From assembly GCF_002260525.1 (NCBI RefSeq), contig NZ_MRYI01000019.1, forward strand, positions 1 to 64,000: a stretch of DNA of 64,000 nucleotides, read 5' to 3'. Every line of letters begins with the position of its first letter. The stretch's first letter is position 1. The notes below the pieces were generated by a model. That model was not told the DNA's origin. It did not search any database and worked only from the letters and a program-made list of their open reading frames with translations. Shown one piece after another: positions 46,550 to 55,466 of this stretch. The position numbers and the translations under genes are program-made. This DNA comes from Hahella sp. CCB-MM4 (GTDB lineage: Bacteria; Pseudomonadota; Gammaproteobacteria; Pseudomonadales; Oleiphilaceae).

Positions 46550-48112
46550 TTATCTGCGCGGAGTGGCAATGATGCGGAAGTCTTTCGGCACCAGGAATAC
46601 TCCGGGAATGGTGCCCGGATCTGACTTTTCACCCGGGGCCAGGGAAAACTCAAAATGATGCATCAGATGTGCGCATAACAGGAATATCTGCATGCGTCCC
46701 AAATGCTCACCCAGGCATCTGCGTGGTCCGAGTCCGAATGGAAAGAATTTATTCTGCAGATCCTTACGCAATGCTCCTTCACTATCAAGGAAGCGTTCCG
46801 GCATGAATTCGTCCGGAGCATCCCACACTGAAGGGTCACGGGTGATGCTGTAGTAGTTTACAATCACCGGAGTATTTTTCTTCACGAAGTAATGGTTAAT
46901 GCTGGTGTCTTTGTTGGTGGCATAGTAAACCGCTGCCATTGGGCTGATCGCCGAATGTCTCAGCACTTCGTTCACAAAAGCCTGCATGTAAGGCATCTTG
47001 CTACGGTCCGACATCTTCGGATCTGCGTCAGGGCCGACAACCCGCTCCAACTCTTCGTGCGCTTTCTTTTGCACTTCCGGATGGTTAGCCAAATAGAGTA
47101 TTGCCCAGCGCTGGGCAAATGTTGGAACGCCTGTTCCAGCGCCTGAAAACTGGGTGAGTGAGCCGTTAACGATATCCTGGTCATGTAACTGGAATGTGTC
47201 ACGTTCCTCTTTGGTCAGCTTCATTCCGGCTTCCAGCAACCGGTCACACATATCCCGAATATTGTCAGGATCAAAAGACTGACGATGCTCTTCCACGTTT
47301 TCGGCAATATAGGCGCTCAGTCCGATAATCCCTTCCTTGAAATTGTCCAGCGAGCGTTTTCTGGTGAGATAAAACAGTGGTCGGCATGGCCCGGGCAGCA
47401 GCCCCAGTCTTACTGCATTCATGAAACCGCTGGGAAGAAGGGTCAGGCCATATTCATTGAAACCGTCCTTGTCTTCCTGACTGCAGCGGCGCCCAAAAAT
47501 AATTTTCTGGATAAAACTGAGGTTGGCCAGCGAGAGGCTTCGGTTGGGATCAAAGGGTTGGCCATGTTGATCCCGCATATATTGGGCCAGTTCCACCGCT
47601 TCCTCTCGTAGCGAGCTTTCAACTTCAGCCCAACGACCGGCGAAGTGATCGTGCATGGCGCCGACAAAAACTTCACGGTGTCGTTTCCAGTAGTCCCCGC
47701 TTTTCAATTCAAGGAAATGACGCTGAGGTGCTTCCTGAAGGATGTCAAAATCAGCCCGGTCGCTGAAAGTGTCACCCTGATCCACCAGGGCTTTCTTGAC
47801 TGTCTGCAGGCCGTTCAGGACCAGCAGGTCTTTCCCGGCGATGCCCAACTGGAATACGTCTCCATATTTGTCTGCAAGGCTGCTGAGCTTGAGATGCATT
47901 CTGTTGTTCAATAGTGGCTCCAGATTCTCCCAGGAAATTCTAGGTGGTCCCGGTAGGTGTTTTTGTACAGCGGAGGATTCACTAATTGATGAGACGAGTG
48001 CTGATTTGGTCTTGCTAAAAATATTCTTCGCTACTGATGATTCCATATCCGCGACTGATGACTTCACAGATGTATCTTCGGCAACGGCTTCTTTTCCTGT
48101 TGGGGTGTACAT
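46550..48112 (-). CDS. Cytochrome P450 (Bmp7-like candidate)
   Basis: A 520-aa heme-thiolate oxidase. The heme loop FFPFGLGPRRCLGEHLG carries the Cys ligand, and VNEVLRHS is the ExxR motif. No membrane anchor is obvious at the N terminus. The I-helix motif normally AGxDTT reads GAGTGVPTF, lacking the Asp/Glu-Thr acid-alcohol pair used for O2 activation. This suits P450s that perform radical coupling or rearrangement. It is last in a cluster with a chorismate lyase and FMO, like Bmp7 of the bacterial polybrominated aromatic pathway, which couples phenols. No ferredoxin or reductase gene is in the window. Confidence 0.88.
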   Translation of the reverse strand: MYTPTGKEAVAEDTSVKSSVADMESSVAKNIFSKTKSALVSSISESSAVQKHLPGPPRISWENLEPLLNNRMHLKLSSLADKYGDVFQLGIAGKDLLVLNGLQTVKKALVDQGDTFSDRADFDILQEAPQRHFLELKSGDYWKRHREVFVGAMHDHFAGRWAEVESSLREEAVELAQYMRDQHGQPFDPNRSLSLANLSFIQKIIFGRRCSQEDKDGFNEYGLTLLPSGFMNAVRLGLLPGPCRPLFYLTRKRSLDNFKEGIIGLSAYIAENVEEHRQSFDPDNIRDMCDRLLEAGMKLTKEERDTFQLHDQDIVNGSLTQFSGAGTGVPTFAQRWAILYLANHPEVQKKAHEELERVVGPDADPKMSDRSKMPYMQAFVNEVLRHSAISPMAAVYYATNKDTSINHYFVKKNTPVIVNYYSITRDPSVWDAPDEFMPERFLDSEGALRKDLQNKFFPFGLGPRRCLGEHLGRMQIFLLCAHLMHHFEFSLAPGEKSDPGTIPGVFLVPKDFRIIATPRR

Positions 48113-48230
48113 ATCTCCTGCGCTCCCTGTTTATATGCCTGTCTGTGTACCGGACGAGGTCATTATTCTGTCGTCCGGATGATGAAAAAATGTCTGCATG
48201 GCCCCGTGGTTTGTTGAGGCATCTTTGTCT

Positions 48231-49220
48231 TCAGGCTATTCCCTCCTGCGGCAGCCTCTGATATGTCCGGGTACGCAGCATCATCAGATTGATTCCTGAG
48301 AAGAGAACTACTGAGACCAGACCAAGAGTGATAATGTATGGCTGCATGGGGACCAGCAGCAGAGTTGATATCAAGTCGATCAGAATCAAAACCAGTAAGC
48401 TGTTGGAGATCACCTCTCGTTTGAGGAAGCTGCAGACGATAGCCCCTACTGGTGCTCCTACCACTACCACCGGGATTGCGGCATACCAATACTCAACAAC
48501 ACTGGCGGCCGTATCATTGAAAACGAAGTTGTGCAGGTAGGCCCCAATCATTGCGTTGAAGGCCATAATGACAACGGAGGTGGGGGTCGCCACTTTTTCG
48601 CAGATTCGAAAATACAGCACCATCACTGAGAAGATTACAATGTCGATGCCGCTGCCCTGCAAGCCACTGATGACACCGCCTGCCAGGCTGGCCGCAAAGA
48701 TGACTTTCACCTCCCGATAGCCCCAGGCAGGCATTGTGTCATGCCGGTTTTCGCGGCGGATGTTCAGCATTAGCAGCGTCAGCCCGAAACTGGTCAGGAT
48801 CATACTGAACAGAATCTTAACGGCTGTGGAGGGTATCAGTGGGGCCAGATAGGCTGCGCCCAGATATATCCCAATTGCGCCTGCGATGGTGCTGACCAGA
48901 ACAATCCTCCATTCTACTGTGATTCTGCGAACGACAATGAAGAACGTAGCTGTGCCCATGCCGACACTTTGAATCATCAGGGAAAACACGTTGGCGTCAA
49001 AAGAGGATACCTGCAGCACTTTGGTAAATACCGGGAAAGCGACGGCGCCGCCTCCCAGGCTGGTGCTTCCGGCAACAAAAGAGCCGAACAGCATGGTCAG
49101 GGCGACTTCCCAGTGATGTACGACGTAACCCAATGCCTGTAGTGGTCCCAGGCAGATCATCCACACAATCCACACGCAAGCTGCCGTCAGTATCACCGGC
49201 CTGATAGTTGAAAGCTTCAT
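48231..49220 (-). CDS. TauE/SafE-family membrane exporter
   Basis: A 329-aa inner-membrane protein of the sulfite exporter TauE/SafE family. It has about eight to nine TM segments and the repeated family motif forms (GSFVAGSTSLGGGAVAFPVF and LAGGVISGLQGSGIDIVIF). Family members move sulfite, sulfoacetate or other small organic anions. Here it lies between the P450 and the chorismate lyase genes. It may export the aromatic product or an intermediate anion. This is inference from position. Confidence 0.82.
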   Translation of the reverse strand: MKLSTIRPVILTAACVWIVWMICLGPLQALGYVVHHWEVALTMLFGSFVAGSTSLGGGAVAFPVFTKVLQVSSFDANVFSLMIQSVGMGTATFFIVVRRITVEWRIVLVSTIAGAIGIYLGAAYLAPLIPSTAVKILFSMILTSFGLTLLMLNIRRENRHDTMPAWGYREVKVIFAASLAGGVISGLQGSGIDIVIFSVMVLYFRICEKVATPTSVVIMAFNAMIGAYLHNFVFNDTAASVVEYWYAAIPVVVVGAPVGAIVCSFLKREVISNSLLVLILIDLISTLLLVPMQPYIITLGLVSVVLFSGINLMMLRTRTYQRLPQEGIA

Positions 49221-49287
49221 AAAGTTTCCAGCCTGGAAAGTAAGCGGGCTCTATATCACCAGTTGTCAGGATGACCGCATGGTGCTC

Positions 49288-49887
49288 CTAATATGCCCCG
49301 ACTGAGGCCTGTTGCTGTTTTCTGATCAATGAGCCATCAAGGAACCACTGTTTTGGGAATTTCTCGGTTATCTGCATGACGGGTTTCTTTTGAGAGAAAA
49401 CCCTGTAGGTGCGGAACAGCAGCATATCTGTCTGATCAATTGAAAACAGGTCGGCAAGGTTTCCGGCGGGTTCCTCTCCCCATTCATCCAGGCTTTTGTA
49501 AGTTTCGACCCGGAACAGTTCCCATATCTTTCCGATAGGGGTGCCGGTATTCAGAAGTGTGTCGGCAAACTCTTTGTCCAGGTTATCCTGGGCAATCAGT
49601 GAGTCTGCGTAGAGATAGTTCAGTCCGCTGTGTTTTCCCTGCAGAGTGATCATCCGGCGCCATATGGGTTGTCCCTCTGTGAGCGCAAGCATGGGGAGAT
49701 CCTCGGTGGAAGGAGAGATATCTTCAAAAATTTTGTGGGCGTACAAATCCTCCTGCAGCATTTCCTCTAACAGGTTTGTCATGGTGCCGTCAGAGTTGAG
49801 CAAAATCCTTTGCAGTATGCTCAGGTGTTCCTCCAGCTCAAACTGATCATTCTGAGAGCGTAGATTTTCTTTGGATATCTTGATCAT
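49288..49887 (-). CDS. Chorismate lyase-like protein (Bmp6-like candidate)
   Basis: A 199-aa protein of the chorismate pyruvate-lyase/UbiC-like fold (DUF98 branch). The pattern includes LQRILLNSDGTMTNLLEEML, IWRRMITLQGKHSGLNYLYADSLI with the conserved Arg, GTPIGKIWELFRVET with the catalytic-pocket Glu, and a terminal ITEKFPKQWF. It splits chorismate to 4-hydroxybenzoate and pyruvate. It is not in a ubiquinone (ubiA) operon. Its neighbours (DAHP synthase, FMO and P450) argue for dedicated supply of 4-hydroxybenzoate to a secondary metabolite, as Bmp6 does. Confidence 0.8.
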   Translation of the reverse strand: MIKISKENLRSQNDQFELEEHLSILQRILLNSDGTMTNLLEEMLQEDLYAHKIFEDISPSTEDLPMLALTEGQPIWRRMITLQGKHSGLNYLYADSLIAQDNLDKEFADTLLNTGTPIGKIWELFRVETYKSLDEWGEEPAGNLADLFSIDQTDMLLFRTYRVFSQKKPVMQITEKFPKQWFLDGSLIRKQQQASVGAY

Positions 49888-49927
49888 GGTGACATTTCCA
49901 TATGAGCACTAAAAGGGTCTGATAGAG

Positions 49928-49953
49928 AGCCGGCACAGACAGTCGTGCCGGCT
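49928..49953. terminator. Intercistronic hairpin between FMO and chorismate lyase genes
   Basis: Perfect 9-bp stem AGCCGGCAC / GTGCCGGCT with an 8-base loop. TTTTA follows only on the plus strand. On the operon strand it could act as a partial terminator or an mRNA stabiliser that sets the ratio of the two products. Confidence 0.5.
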
Positions 49954-49996
49954 TTTACTACCGTTAGGTGCAGGAAGCTGCTAAAGACCGGTTATT

Positions 49997-50032
49997 GTTA
50001 ACAGCCAAATATCATTAACAACCAAAGTATCA
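49997..50032 (-). repeat. Short tandem repeat at the FMO stop codon
   Basis: On the minus strand the stop TGA opens the first of two copies of an about 17-bp unit: TGATACTTTGGTTGTTAA and TGATATTTGGCTGTTAA. This is another post-stop repeat. Confidence 0.6.
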
Positions 50033-51607
50033 GTTACCGGCAATGCTGAAAGCGCTCTGCGTCATTCTCCTGATTTTGAACTGGGGAAGCTTGTGCAGAA
50101 TCTTGCAGGCGAGATCTCCGGCCTCCAAATAAGCGATCCTTTTCCAATCACTGATATTCGGGAAGTTCATCAGGAAATTTTCAGCTTCCTTGGGCATGCT
50201 GTGAGGACCGGTAAGCCTGTATTGAATGGCAAATTGCGGTCCGTGCAGCAGCTTGATGCGCAAACCGGGGTTTTGCCACAAGGCCGGGATCTTGGGCATA
50301 CAGCCCACCAACTTCGCTATGGAATCCATGTAGTGGCAGTAGTTCACCAGAGAGGCCACCTGTGGAGTGATTCGATATTCATCACGCCAATGCTGAGCAT
50401 CTTCACGGATGACTCGTCTTTGTTCGGATAGCGAGGGGAGTTCATGCTTGTTACTGCACAGCTGGGCAAGATACCGGGACTGCATTTCAGCAATGGCTGG
50501 AACACCGCCCTGTTGTGGCCGCGCGAATCCGACAAACGCCAATGACTGACCGATTTCGGGAATGAACATCTGTTTATACAAATCCCGCATGTCGGAGATC
50601 ATCATATCCAGGAATGGGAATTCCAGCTTATAACCGGTGCAGAAAACAACGGCATCGATTTCTTCCCGCGTCCCATCCTTGAAGGTCACACCGGTTTCAT
50701 CAAACATTTTGATGCCGCCAATATGTGGCGTTACCAATCCGTCAGCGATCGGTTTGAATACACGCTCATTCTTGGTGACGGCCTGGTGGAATGATGGTCC
50801 GGATTTTATCAGCCACTCACCGCGAATACGCAGGTCCGGGTTACGGCTGTTGATATAGCGGTGGAAGATTCCTTTGGTGATGCCGGCGTGAAAGCGGTGG
50901 GGGAGGCGGTTGACGATGCGGGAGGTGAGCCAGGAAGTGTCGATGGTAAAATACTCGTCCTCCTGGAAGGACATAAATCGGGGGGCGACTGCGTGGTATC
51001 GGCGGAGTGAGAGGATACACTTGCTGGCAACACTGGATATCTCCGAAGTGATATCGGCAGAGCTTTCTCCCATGCCAACACAGAGCACTCTCTTGCCTTC
51101 ATAAACGTTCTTATCCCGATAATACTTTGAGTGAATAACGCTTCCGGAAAATTTATCCAGGCCTGGGATCTCGGGCATTTTGGGGTGCTGGAAGTGCCCG
51201 GAACATACCGCGACGACGTCAAATTCGGAGGTTTCGACCTGATCGCCGGTAGCGGTCTCAACTTCCCACATTTTGGTGTCGGGGTCCTGTTTGATAGAGC
51301 GGACTTCGGTGTTGTAGCGGATTTTGTCGTCCAGGCCGAATTTATTCAGATAGGACTGAAGATACTTGCGGTAATCTGCTTTTGACCAGAATTTAAGGCG
51401 CTCGTTGGTTGGCATGAAATCCGAGTAGGCCATAAAGTAGTTTGATATCGTCAGGTGCAGATCGTCATATATTTCATTATGGGAAAATACTCCCCCGGGG
51501 TTATCCAGTTTCTCAAAACATATGACGTTGTGACCCTCATCCGTTAATTGCTTAATAGCCGCAATACCAGACAGTCCAGCGCCTATAACAGCTATGCTTT
51601 TTTTCAT
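50030..51607 (-). CDS. Flavin-containing monooxygenase-type enzyme (Bmp5-like candidate)
   Basis: A 525-aa FAD/NADPH-dependent enzyme of the FMO family. The FAD motif GAGLSG is at 9-14, the FMO fingerprint FSGSVIHSKYY at 153-163, and the NADP-binding motif GMGESSAD at 178-185. No WxWxIP motif of tryptophan-type halogenases is present. Single-component FMO-type enzymes include Bmp5, which brominates and decarboxylates 4-hydroxybenzoate to bromophenols. The adjacent chorismate lyase and P450 make Bmp5-like chemistry the leading hypothesis. A plain hydroxylase is the alternative. GGAGAT precedes the ATG. Confidence 0.85.
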   Translation of the reverse strand: MKKSIAVIGAGLSGIAAIKQLTDEGHNVICFEKLDNPGGVFSHNEIYDDLHLTISNYFMAYSDFMPTNERLKFWSKADYRKYLQSYLNKFGLDDKIRYNTEVRSIKQDPDTKMWEVETATGDQVETSEFDVVAVCSGHFQHPKMPEIPGLDKFSGSVIHSKYYRDKNVYEGKRVLCVGMGESSADITSEISSVASKCILSLRRYHAVAPRFMSFQEDEYFTIDTSWLTSRIVNRLPHRFHAGITKGIFHRYINSRNPDLRIRGEWLIKSGPSFHQAVTKNERVFKPIADGLVTPHIGGIKMFDETGVTFKDGTREEIDAVVFCTGYKLEFPFLDMMISDMRDLYKQMFIPEIGQSLAFVGFARPQQGGVPAIAEMQSRYLAQLCSNKHELPSLSEQRRVIREDAQHWRDEYRITPQVASLVNYCHYMDSIAKLVGCMPKIPALWQNPGLRIKLLHGPQFAIQYRLTGPHSMPKEAENFLMNFPNISDWKRIAYLEAGDLACKILHKLPQFKIRRMTQSAFSIAGN

Positions 51608-51933
51608 TGTATATCTCCATTACAATTTCTTTATATGATGCGGATGCAATATCTGCGTATAAAATATATTGATGCCTGTTGGACGAAAAATGTTTTTATA
51701 CATATGTATAACGAGAGCGATATATCAAGCCGCCTGTAAAATATGCTAGATCAGTTTTGCCTATGTTAAATTGTAAAATTGCGACAGATATTGATGGAAT
51801 TATATGGCCAAGTTTTCTTGCTATTTTATCCAGTACAATACTGTATTGAATAAATGATTGAATGTTCAATAAGTCGACCTGTACCCGTAATTTCTCACTG
51901 CCATCCAACAGGAAGTAATCCTTTAATCTCCGG
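51608..51933. other. Intergenic region between FMO and DAHP synthase genes
   Basis: A 326-bp AT-rich gap. It contains the 13-bp motif TAAAATTGCGACA (51774-51786), also found upstream of the DAHP synthase gene. It probably carries a second promoter for the FMO-P450 part of the cluster. Confidence 0.5.
51774..51786. promoter_or_regulatory. Candidate operator upstream of the FMO gene
   Basis: TAAAATTGCGACA, 167 bases upstream of the FMO start. The same sequence with one change (TACAATTGCGACA) occurs at 53141-53153 before the DAHP synthase gene. It is a candidate binding site for the neighbouring AraC-type regulator. Confidence 0.5.
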
Positions 51934-53031
51934 TTATGCCATTTCTGCAACAGCAGGAATATTGGCTCGATCCTCGATGATGCGGGAGACGTTTTCGTTT
52001 AAGCCAAATATGACCCGCCGGGTTTCCTCCCAGCCGATACAGGCATCCGTAATCGATACGCCGTATTGAAGATTGTCCTTGTTTGAGGACATAGGCTGTT
52101 TGCCTTCATTGATGTGACTTTCCAGCATGACTCCTACAATCGGGCTGCCTTCTCTGATTTGCAGACCGACGTTTTCGGCAACGATAGCCTGGCGTTTGAA
52201 GTTGCTTTCCGAGTTACCATGGCTGCAGTCAACGACAATACTCTGACTAAGCCCGGCTGCGCCCAGCATTTGCTCGGCTTCATTGACACAGCTCCGGGTG
52301 TAGTTGGGATGTCTGCCTCCGCGAAGGATGAGATGGACATTGGGGTTGCCCGTACTGTTGATCAGTGAGATGCAGCCGTCCGAGTTAATGCCCAGGAAGC
52401 GGTGTGCAGACGTGGCGGATTTCATGGCATTGACGGCAACATTGACGTTTCCGTCGGTACCGTTCTTGAATCCTACCGGCATTGACAGGCCACTCGCCAT
52501 TTCACGGTGAACCTGGGACTCCGTGGTACGTGCGCCTACAGCCACCCAGCTTATCAGGTCGCTGAGGTACTGCGGGGTCATTGGGTCCAGTGCTTCGGTT
52601 GCTGCCGGTAGTTCCAGATCAGCCAGGAACAGGAGGAGCTCCCTTGCGTTGTGCAACCCTTGTTCAACTTCAAAGGAGTCGTCCAGGTAAGGATCGTTGA
52701 TGAACCCCTTCCAGCCGACAGTTGTGCGTGGCTTTTCAAAGTACACCCGCATAACGATAAACAAGTTTTCCTTGTAGGCATCGTGCAGTTCCTTTAACCG
52801 ATACGCATATTCTTTGGCTGCTTGCATATCATGGATTGAACAGGGGCCGGTTATTACTAATACTCTCGGGTCTTTTTGTTGAATAATGCGGGAAACTGTA
52901 TTTCTTGATTTAATTATCATTTGAGTTATATCTCTTCCGGCAGGATATATCTCGCGGAGTTTTGCGGGACTGATAATCTGTTGTTCGCCGGAAACATGTA
53001 CGTTATCGATCTTATCCAGTGAGACTAGCAT
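51934..53031 (-). CDS. DAHP synthase, type I (AroFGH family)
   Basis: A 365-aa enzyme that condenses phosphoenolpyruvate and erythrose 4-phosphate, the first step of the shikimate pathway. Motifs are LVITGPCSIHDMQAAKEYA, GARTTESQVHREMASGLSMPVGFKNGTDG, LRGGRHPNY and VDCSHGNS. The ATG at 53031 has GAGG eight bases upstream, whereas the frame is open from 53061. Its place at the head of a chorismate lyase, FMO and P450 cluster suggests a dedicated isoenzyme that boosts chorismate supply for the pathway. Confidence 0.93.
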   Translation of the reverse strand: MLVSLDKIDNVHVSGEQQIISPAKLREIYPAGRDITQMIIKSRNTVSRIIQQKDPRVLVITGPCSIHDMQAAKEYAYRLKELHDAYKENLFIVMRVYFEKPRTTVGWKGFINDPYLDDSFEVEQGLHNARELLLFLADLELPAATEALDPMTPQYLSDLISWVAVGARTTESQVHREMASGLSMPVGFKNGTDGNVNVAVNAMKSATSAHRFLGINSDGCISLINSTGNPNVHLILRGGRHPNYTRSCVNEAEQMLGAAGLSQSIVVDCSHGNSESNFKRQAIVAENVGLQIREGSPIVGVMLESHINEGKQPMSSNKDNLQYGVSITDACIGWEETRRVIFGLNENVSRIIEDRANIPAVAEMA

Positions 53032-53140
53032 CCTTTTAACCTCGTTTTGTTTCCATAACATTGTCTGGTAAAAGCCAAGAGCTTGACCTTCAACTTAAGA
53101 GTCATATTCAGATTAAACGCAAAGGGAAAATGTCAAATAG

Positions 53141-53153
53141 TACAATTGCGACA
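53141..53153. promoter_or_regulatory. Candidate operator upstream of the DAHP synthase gene
   Basis: TACAATTGCGACA, 110 bases upstream of the DAHP synthase start, matching 12 of 13 bases with the motif at 51774-51786. Confidence 0.5.
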
Positions 53154-53368
53154 ATTTTGAGGATAAAAACGAGCGATCGATCGGAAAGGTATTGTAAAAC
53201 TGCAAGCTGTGAATTATGTCAAAAATTAAATATGGATGATGTTTAATGATGATATGTTGTTTTGTTGATAAAGGAAAAGACTGTTAAATAAATCGATGGA
53301 AGAGCTGACAGACAAGTTGATAGAAGGATTGTCGACGAATTCGAGAGAAAGTTAATGGGACAGGCCTG

Positions 53369-53397
53369 TGTCGACCCGGGACGAACCCGGTGCGACA
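53369..53397 (-). terminator. Hairpin after the AraC-type gene
   Basis: Stem of TGTCG / CGACA and CCGGG / CCCGG parts with a two-base mismatch and a 5-base loop, 22 bases after the stop on the minus strand. No T tract follows. It may separate the regulator from the biosynthetic operon. Confidence 0.4.
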
Positions 53398-53418
53398 AGC
53401 GAGGCGCTCAAGGAAAAA

Positions 53419-54219
53419 TTAATCTGTATATATTCTGCGGTATCTGTTTGGGGTAACCCCATAGATATTTTTAAATTCGCGGTTGAAGTGGGCCTGATCG
53501 TAGTATCCGCAGCGATAAGTTATCTCCAGGCAGGAAAGTGTCTGGCTGTTGGTCAGCATTTTTCTGGCGACATCTGCACGTAACAGCTTTACCAGTTTCT
53601 TGGGGCTCATTCCCATTTGTTTTTTGAACAGTCGTTGCAACTGCCGGATATCCACACCAATTTCTTCCACCAGGGACTGCAGTTCAATGTCGTATTGGTT
53701 GGCTGAAATTGATTTTAGTGCGGCCAGGACAACGGAGATGTTGTGGTCGGGCTCTGACAGGTTGTAGGCCAGCCAGGTCTCTATCGCAATGATCCGTTGT
53801 TTGTCTGTAATGCAGGATTCCAGGAATTCAAAAAAACGTTTGGGTAGCATGTACCCTATGGCGTAGAGGTTGTGGAAGGTATTATGGAATTTACTGAGGT
53901 CGGCATCGAAAAACAGGGAGAAGGTTCCCGGTTTGAACCGGATTCCAATGAGGCTGACTTTTCCCTTGAGTTCTAGCTGTACTTTTTTTGAGTTGGCGCC
54001 ATCAAAAAACACACCTTTGCCGAGTAGCTTCTTGTTTAACAGTATGTTGCCTTCCAGATTGATTATGACGCCTACCCCCCCATCAGGGTAGAAATCCACC
54101 ACTTCACTTTGCTCATAGTTGCCTGTGAGCATCAGATAGTAGTTCACATAGGGCGACAACAGTTTCCCCGGATAGATTATTCGGCCCGGTTGAACATCCT
54201 TTTCACACTCTGTATTCAT
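53419..54219 (-). CDS. AraC-family transcriptional regulator
   Basis: A 266-aa regulator. The N-terminal about 150 aa form a ligand-sensing domain with no recognised small-molecule family (YVNYYLMLTGNYEQ, GIRFKPGTFSLFF). The C-terminal AraC double helix-turn-helix is clear: LVEEIGVDIRQLQRLFKKQMGMSPKKLVKLLR and CLEITYRCGYYDQAHFNREFKNIYGVTPNRYRR. ATG 54219 is used; the frame is open 50 codons further upstream, but GGAA lies just before 54219. It precedes the DAHP synthase gene on the same strand and is the likely activator of the cluster. Confidence 0.85.
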   Translation of the reverse strand: MNTECEKDVQPGRIIYPGKLLSPYVNYYLMLTGNYEQSEVVDFYPDGGVGVIINLEGNILLNKKLLGKGVFFDGANSKKVQLELKGKVSLIGIRFKPGTFSLFFDADLSKFHNTFHNLYAIGYMLPKRFFEFLESCITDKQRIIAIETWLAYNLSEPDHNISVVLAALKSISANQYDIELQSLVEEIGVDIRQLQRLFKKQMGMSPKKLVKLLRADVARKMLTNSQTLSCLEITYRCGYYDQAHFNREFKNIYGVTPNRYRRIYTD

Positions 54220-54774
54220 CACTTTTTCCAACGCAAATATGATTATTAAGCAGTTGGACCAACCTGTTTGCCACAGCTTTCCACAACAAGGCCAGCGTAT
54301 GTTGGCCAAAGGATTCACGCGCATCCTTGGATAAGGCGCAGGTGTATACCGGAGCGAAAGTTCATCCAAACTAGTTGATGAAAAAACAAGAGGGGCTGTT
54401 ATGACGATCTGACACTCATATGGTTCTCTCCTATGGAAGATTGACTAATGATTCCTTCAAACAGAAACACCTCCAGATAGTGCTTCTGTCAGTCAACTGT
54501 ATCTTTCGAGCGCATTGGAACTGGCCTGTGTTGGCTTTATGAAAGCCAACAAGACTGGCAAACGCTAACGATGACTGTCAGTACGCGACGTGCGCAAGAC
54601 CTGACTTTGTACCTCTATTTATTATTAATATGGTAACCAAAATTACATGTCAATATGGTGTATCTATTAAAAATGATATAGGTAATTCGACTTTTGGATT
54701 AGTTATCACAACCTATCGATCAATCGGGCTGGCGCAAATCACACCCGTACAGGGTGATGATTCCCCGGGTTGTC
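54220..54774. other. Intergenic region between the AraC gene and udk
   Basis: A 555-bp AT-rich gap with no supported gene. It probably contains the regulator's promoter and the udk 3' region. No clear structure was recognised. Confidence 0.4.
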
Positions 54775-55401
54775 CTAATCCAGAAGCTGCTTGATACGTG
54801 CTTTGAGCATTTCAATTGCAACGCGGTTTTTTCCTCCTCGTGGAACAATGATATCGGCGAATTGTTTCGAAGGTTCTACAAACTCAAGAAACATGGGTCT
54901 GACGGTTTTTTTGTATTGTTGGACGATGGATTCCATGGTCCGTCCACGTTCTTCCATATCGCGTCGCAACCTGCGCAGCAAGCAGATATCAAGAGGGGTA
55001 TCCACGTAAATACTGGTATCCAGGCGTTGTCGGATATTTTTATCGCTTAGCAACAGAATACCTTCAACTATGATGACCTTTCGCGCTTCCATGGAAATTG
55101 TCTCGCGGCTACGGTTGTGTTCCTTGAAGTCGTAAACCGGAACATCGATCTGGCGATCCTCTCTCAATTCATCCAGATGTTCGACGAGGAGATCATGATC
55201 AAAGGCATTGGGGTGATCATAGTTGGTGAGAATTCTCTCGGGCATCTCCATATGGGATTGGTCTTTGTAGTAAGAATCCTCCTTGATGATACCGATCTGC
55301 CAGGCTCCGACCTCTTCCTTCAGTTCTTCGTAGATAGTGGCGGACAAGAGACTTTTTCCTGAGGCAGAGGCGCCGGTAATTCCGATAAAAATGGAGGACA
55401 T
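54775..55401 (-). CDS. udk: Uridine kinase
   Basis: A 208-aa P-loop kinase that phosphorylates uridine and cytidine in pyrimidine salvage. The Walker A is GASASGKS (residues about 9-16). Family motifs are [36 protein letters not shown] and IIVEGILLL. The ATG at 55401 begins the standard [17 protein letters not shown] opening, so the earlier start is not used. It is monocistronic. Confidence 0.93.
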   Translation of the reverse strand: MSSIFIGITGASASGKSLLSATIYEELKEEVGAWQIGIIKEDSYYKDQSHMEMPERILTNYDHPNAFDHDLLVEHLDELREDRQIDVPVYDFKEHNRSRETISMEARKVIIVEGILLLSDKNIRQRLDTSIYVDTPLDICLLRRLRRDMEERGRTMESIVQQYKKTVRPMFLEFVEPSKQFADIIVPRGGKNRVAIEMLKARIKQLLD

Positions 55402-55466
55402 GTTGGGTTTCCAGATCGTCAAAAGAGCCTAGTTTAACGATTCAGCCTTTATCGATGAACTATTTG

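Larger units (their letters stand above)
53032..53418. other. Promoter region of the aromatic cluster
   Basis: A 387-bp AT-rich gap between the AraC gene and the DAHP synthase gene. It holds the shared 13-bp motif at 53141-53153 and a hairpin at 53369-53397 after the AraC stop. Confidence 0.5.
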
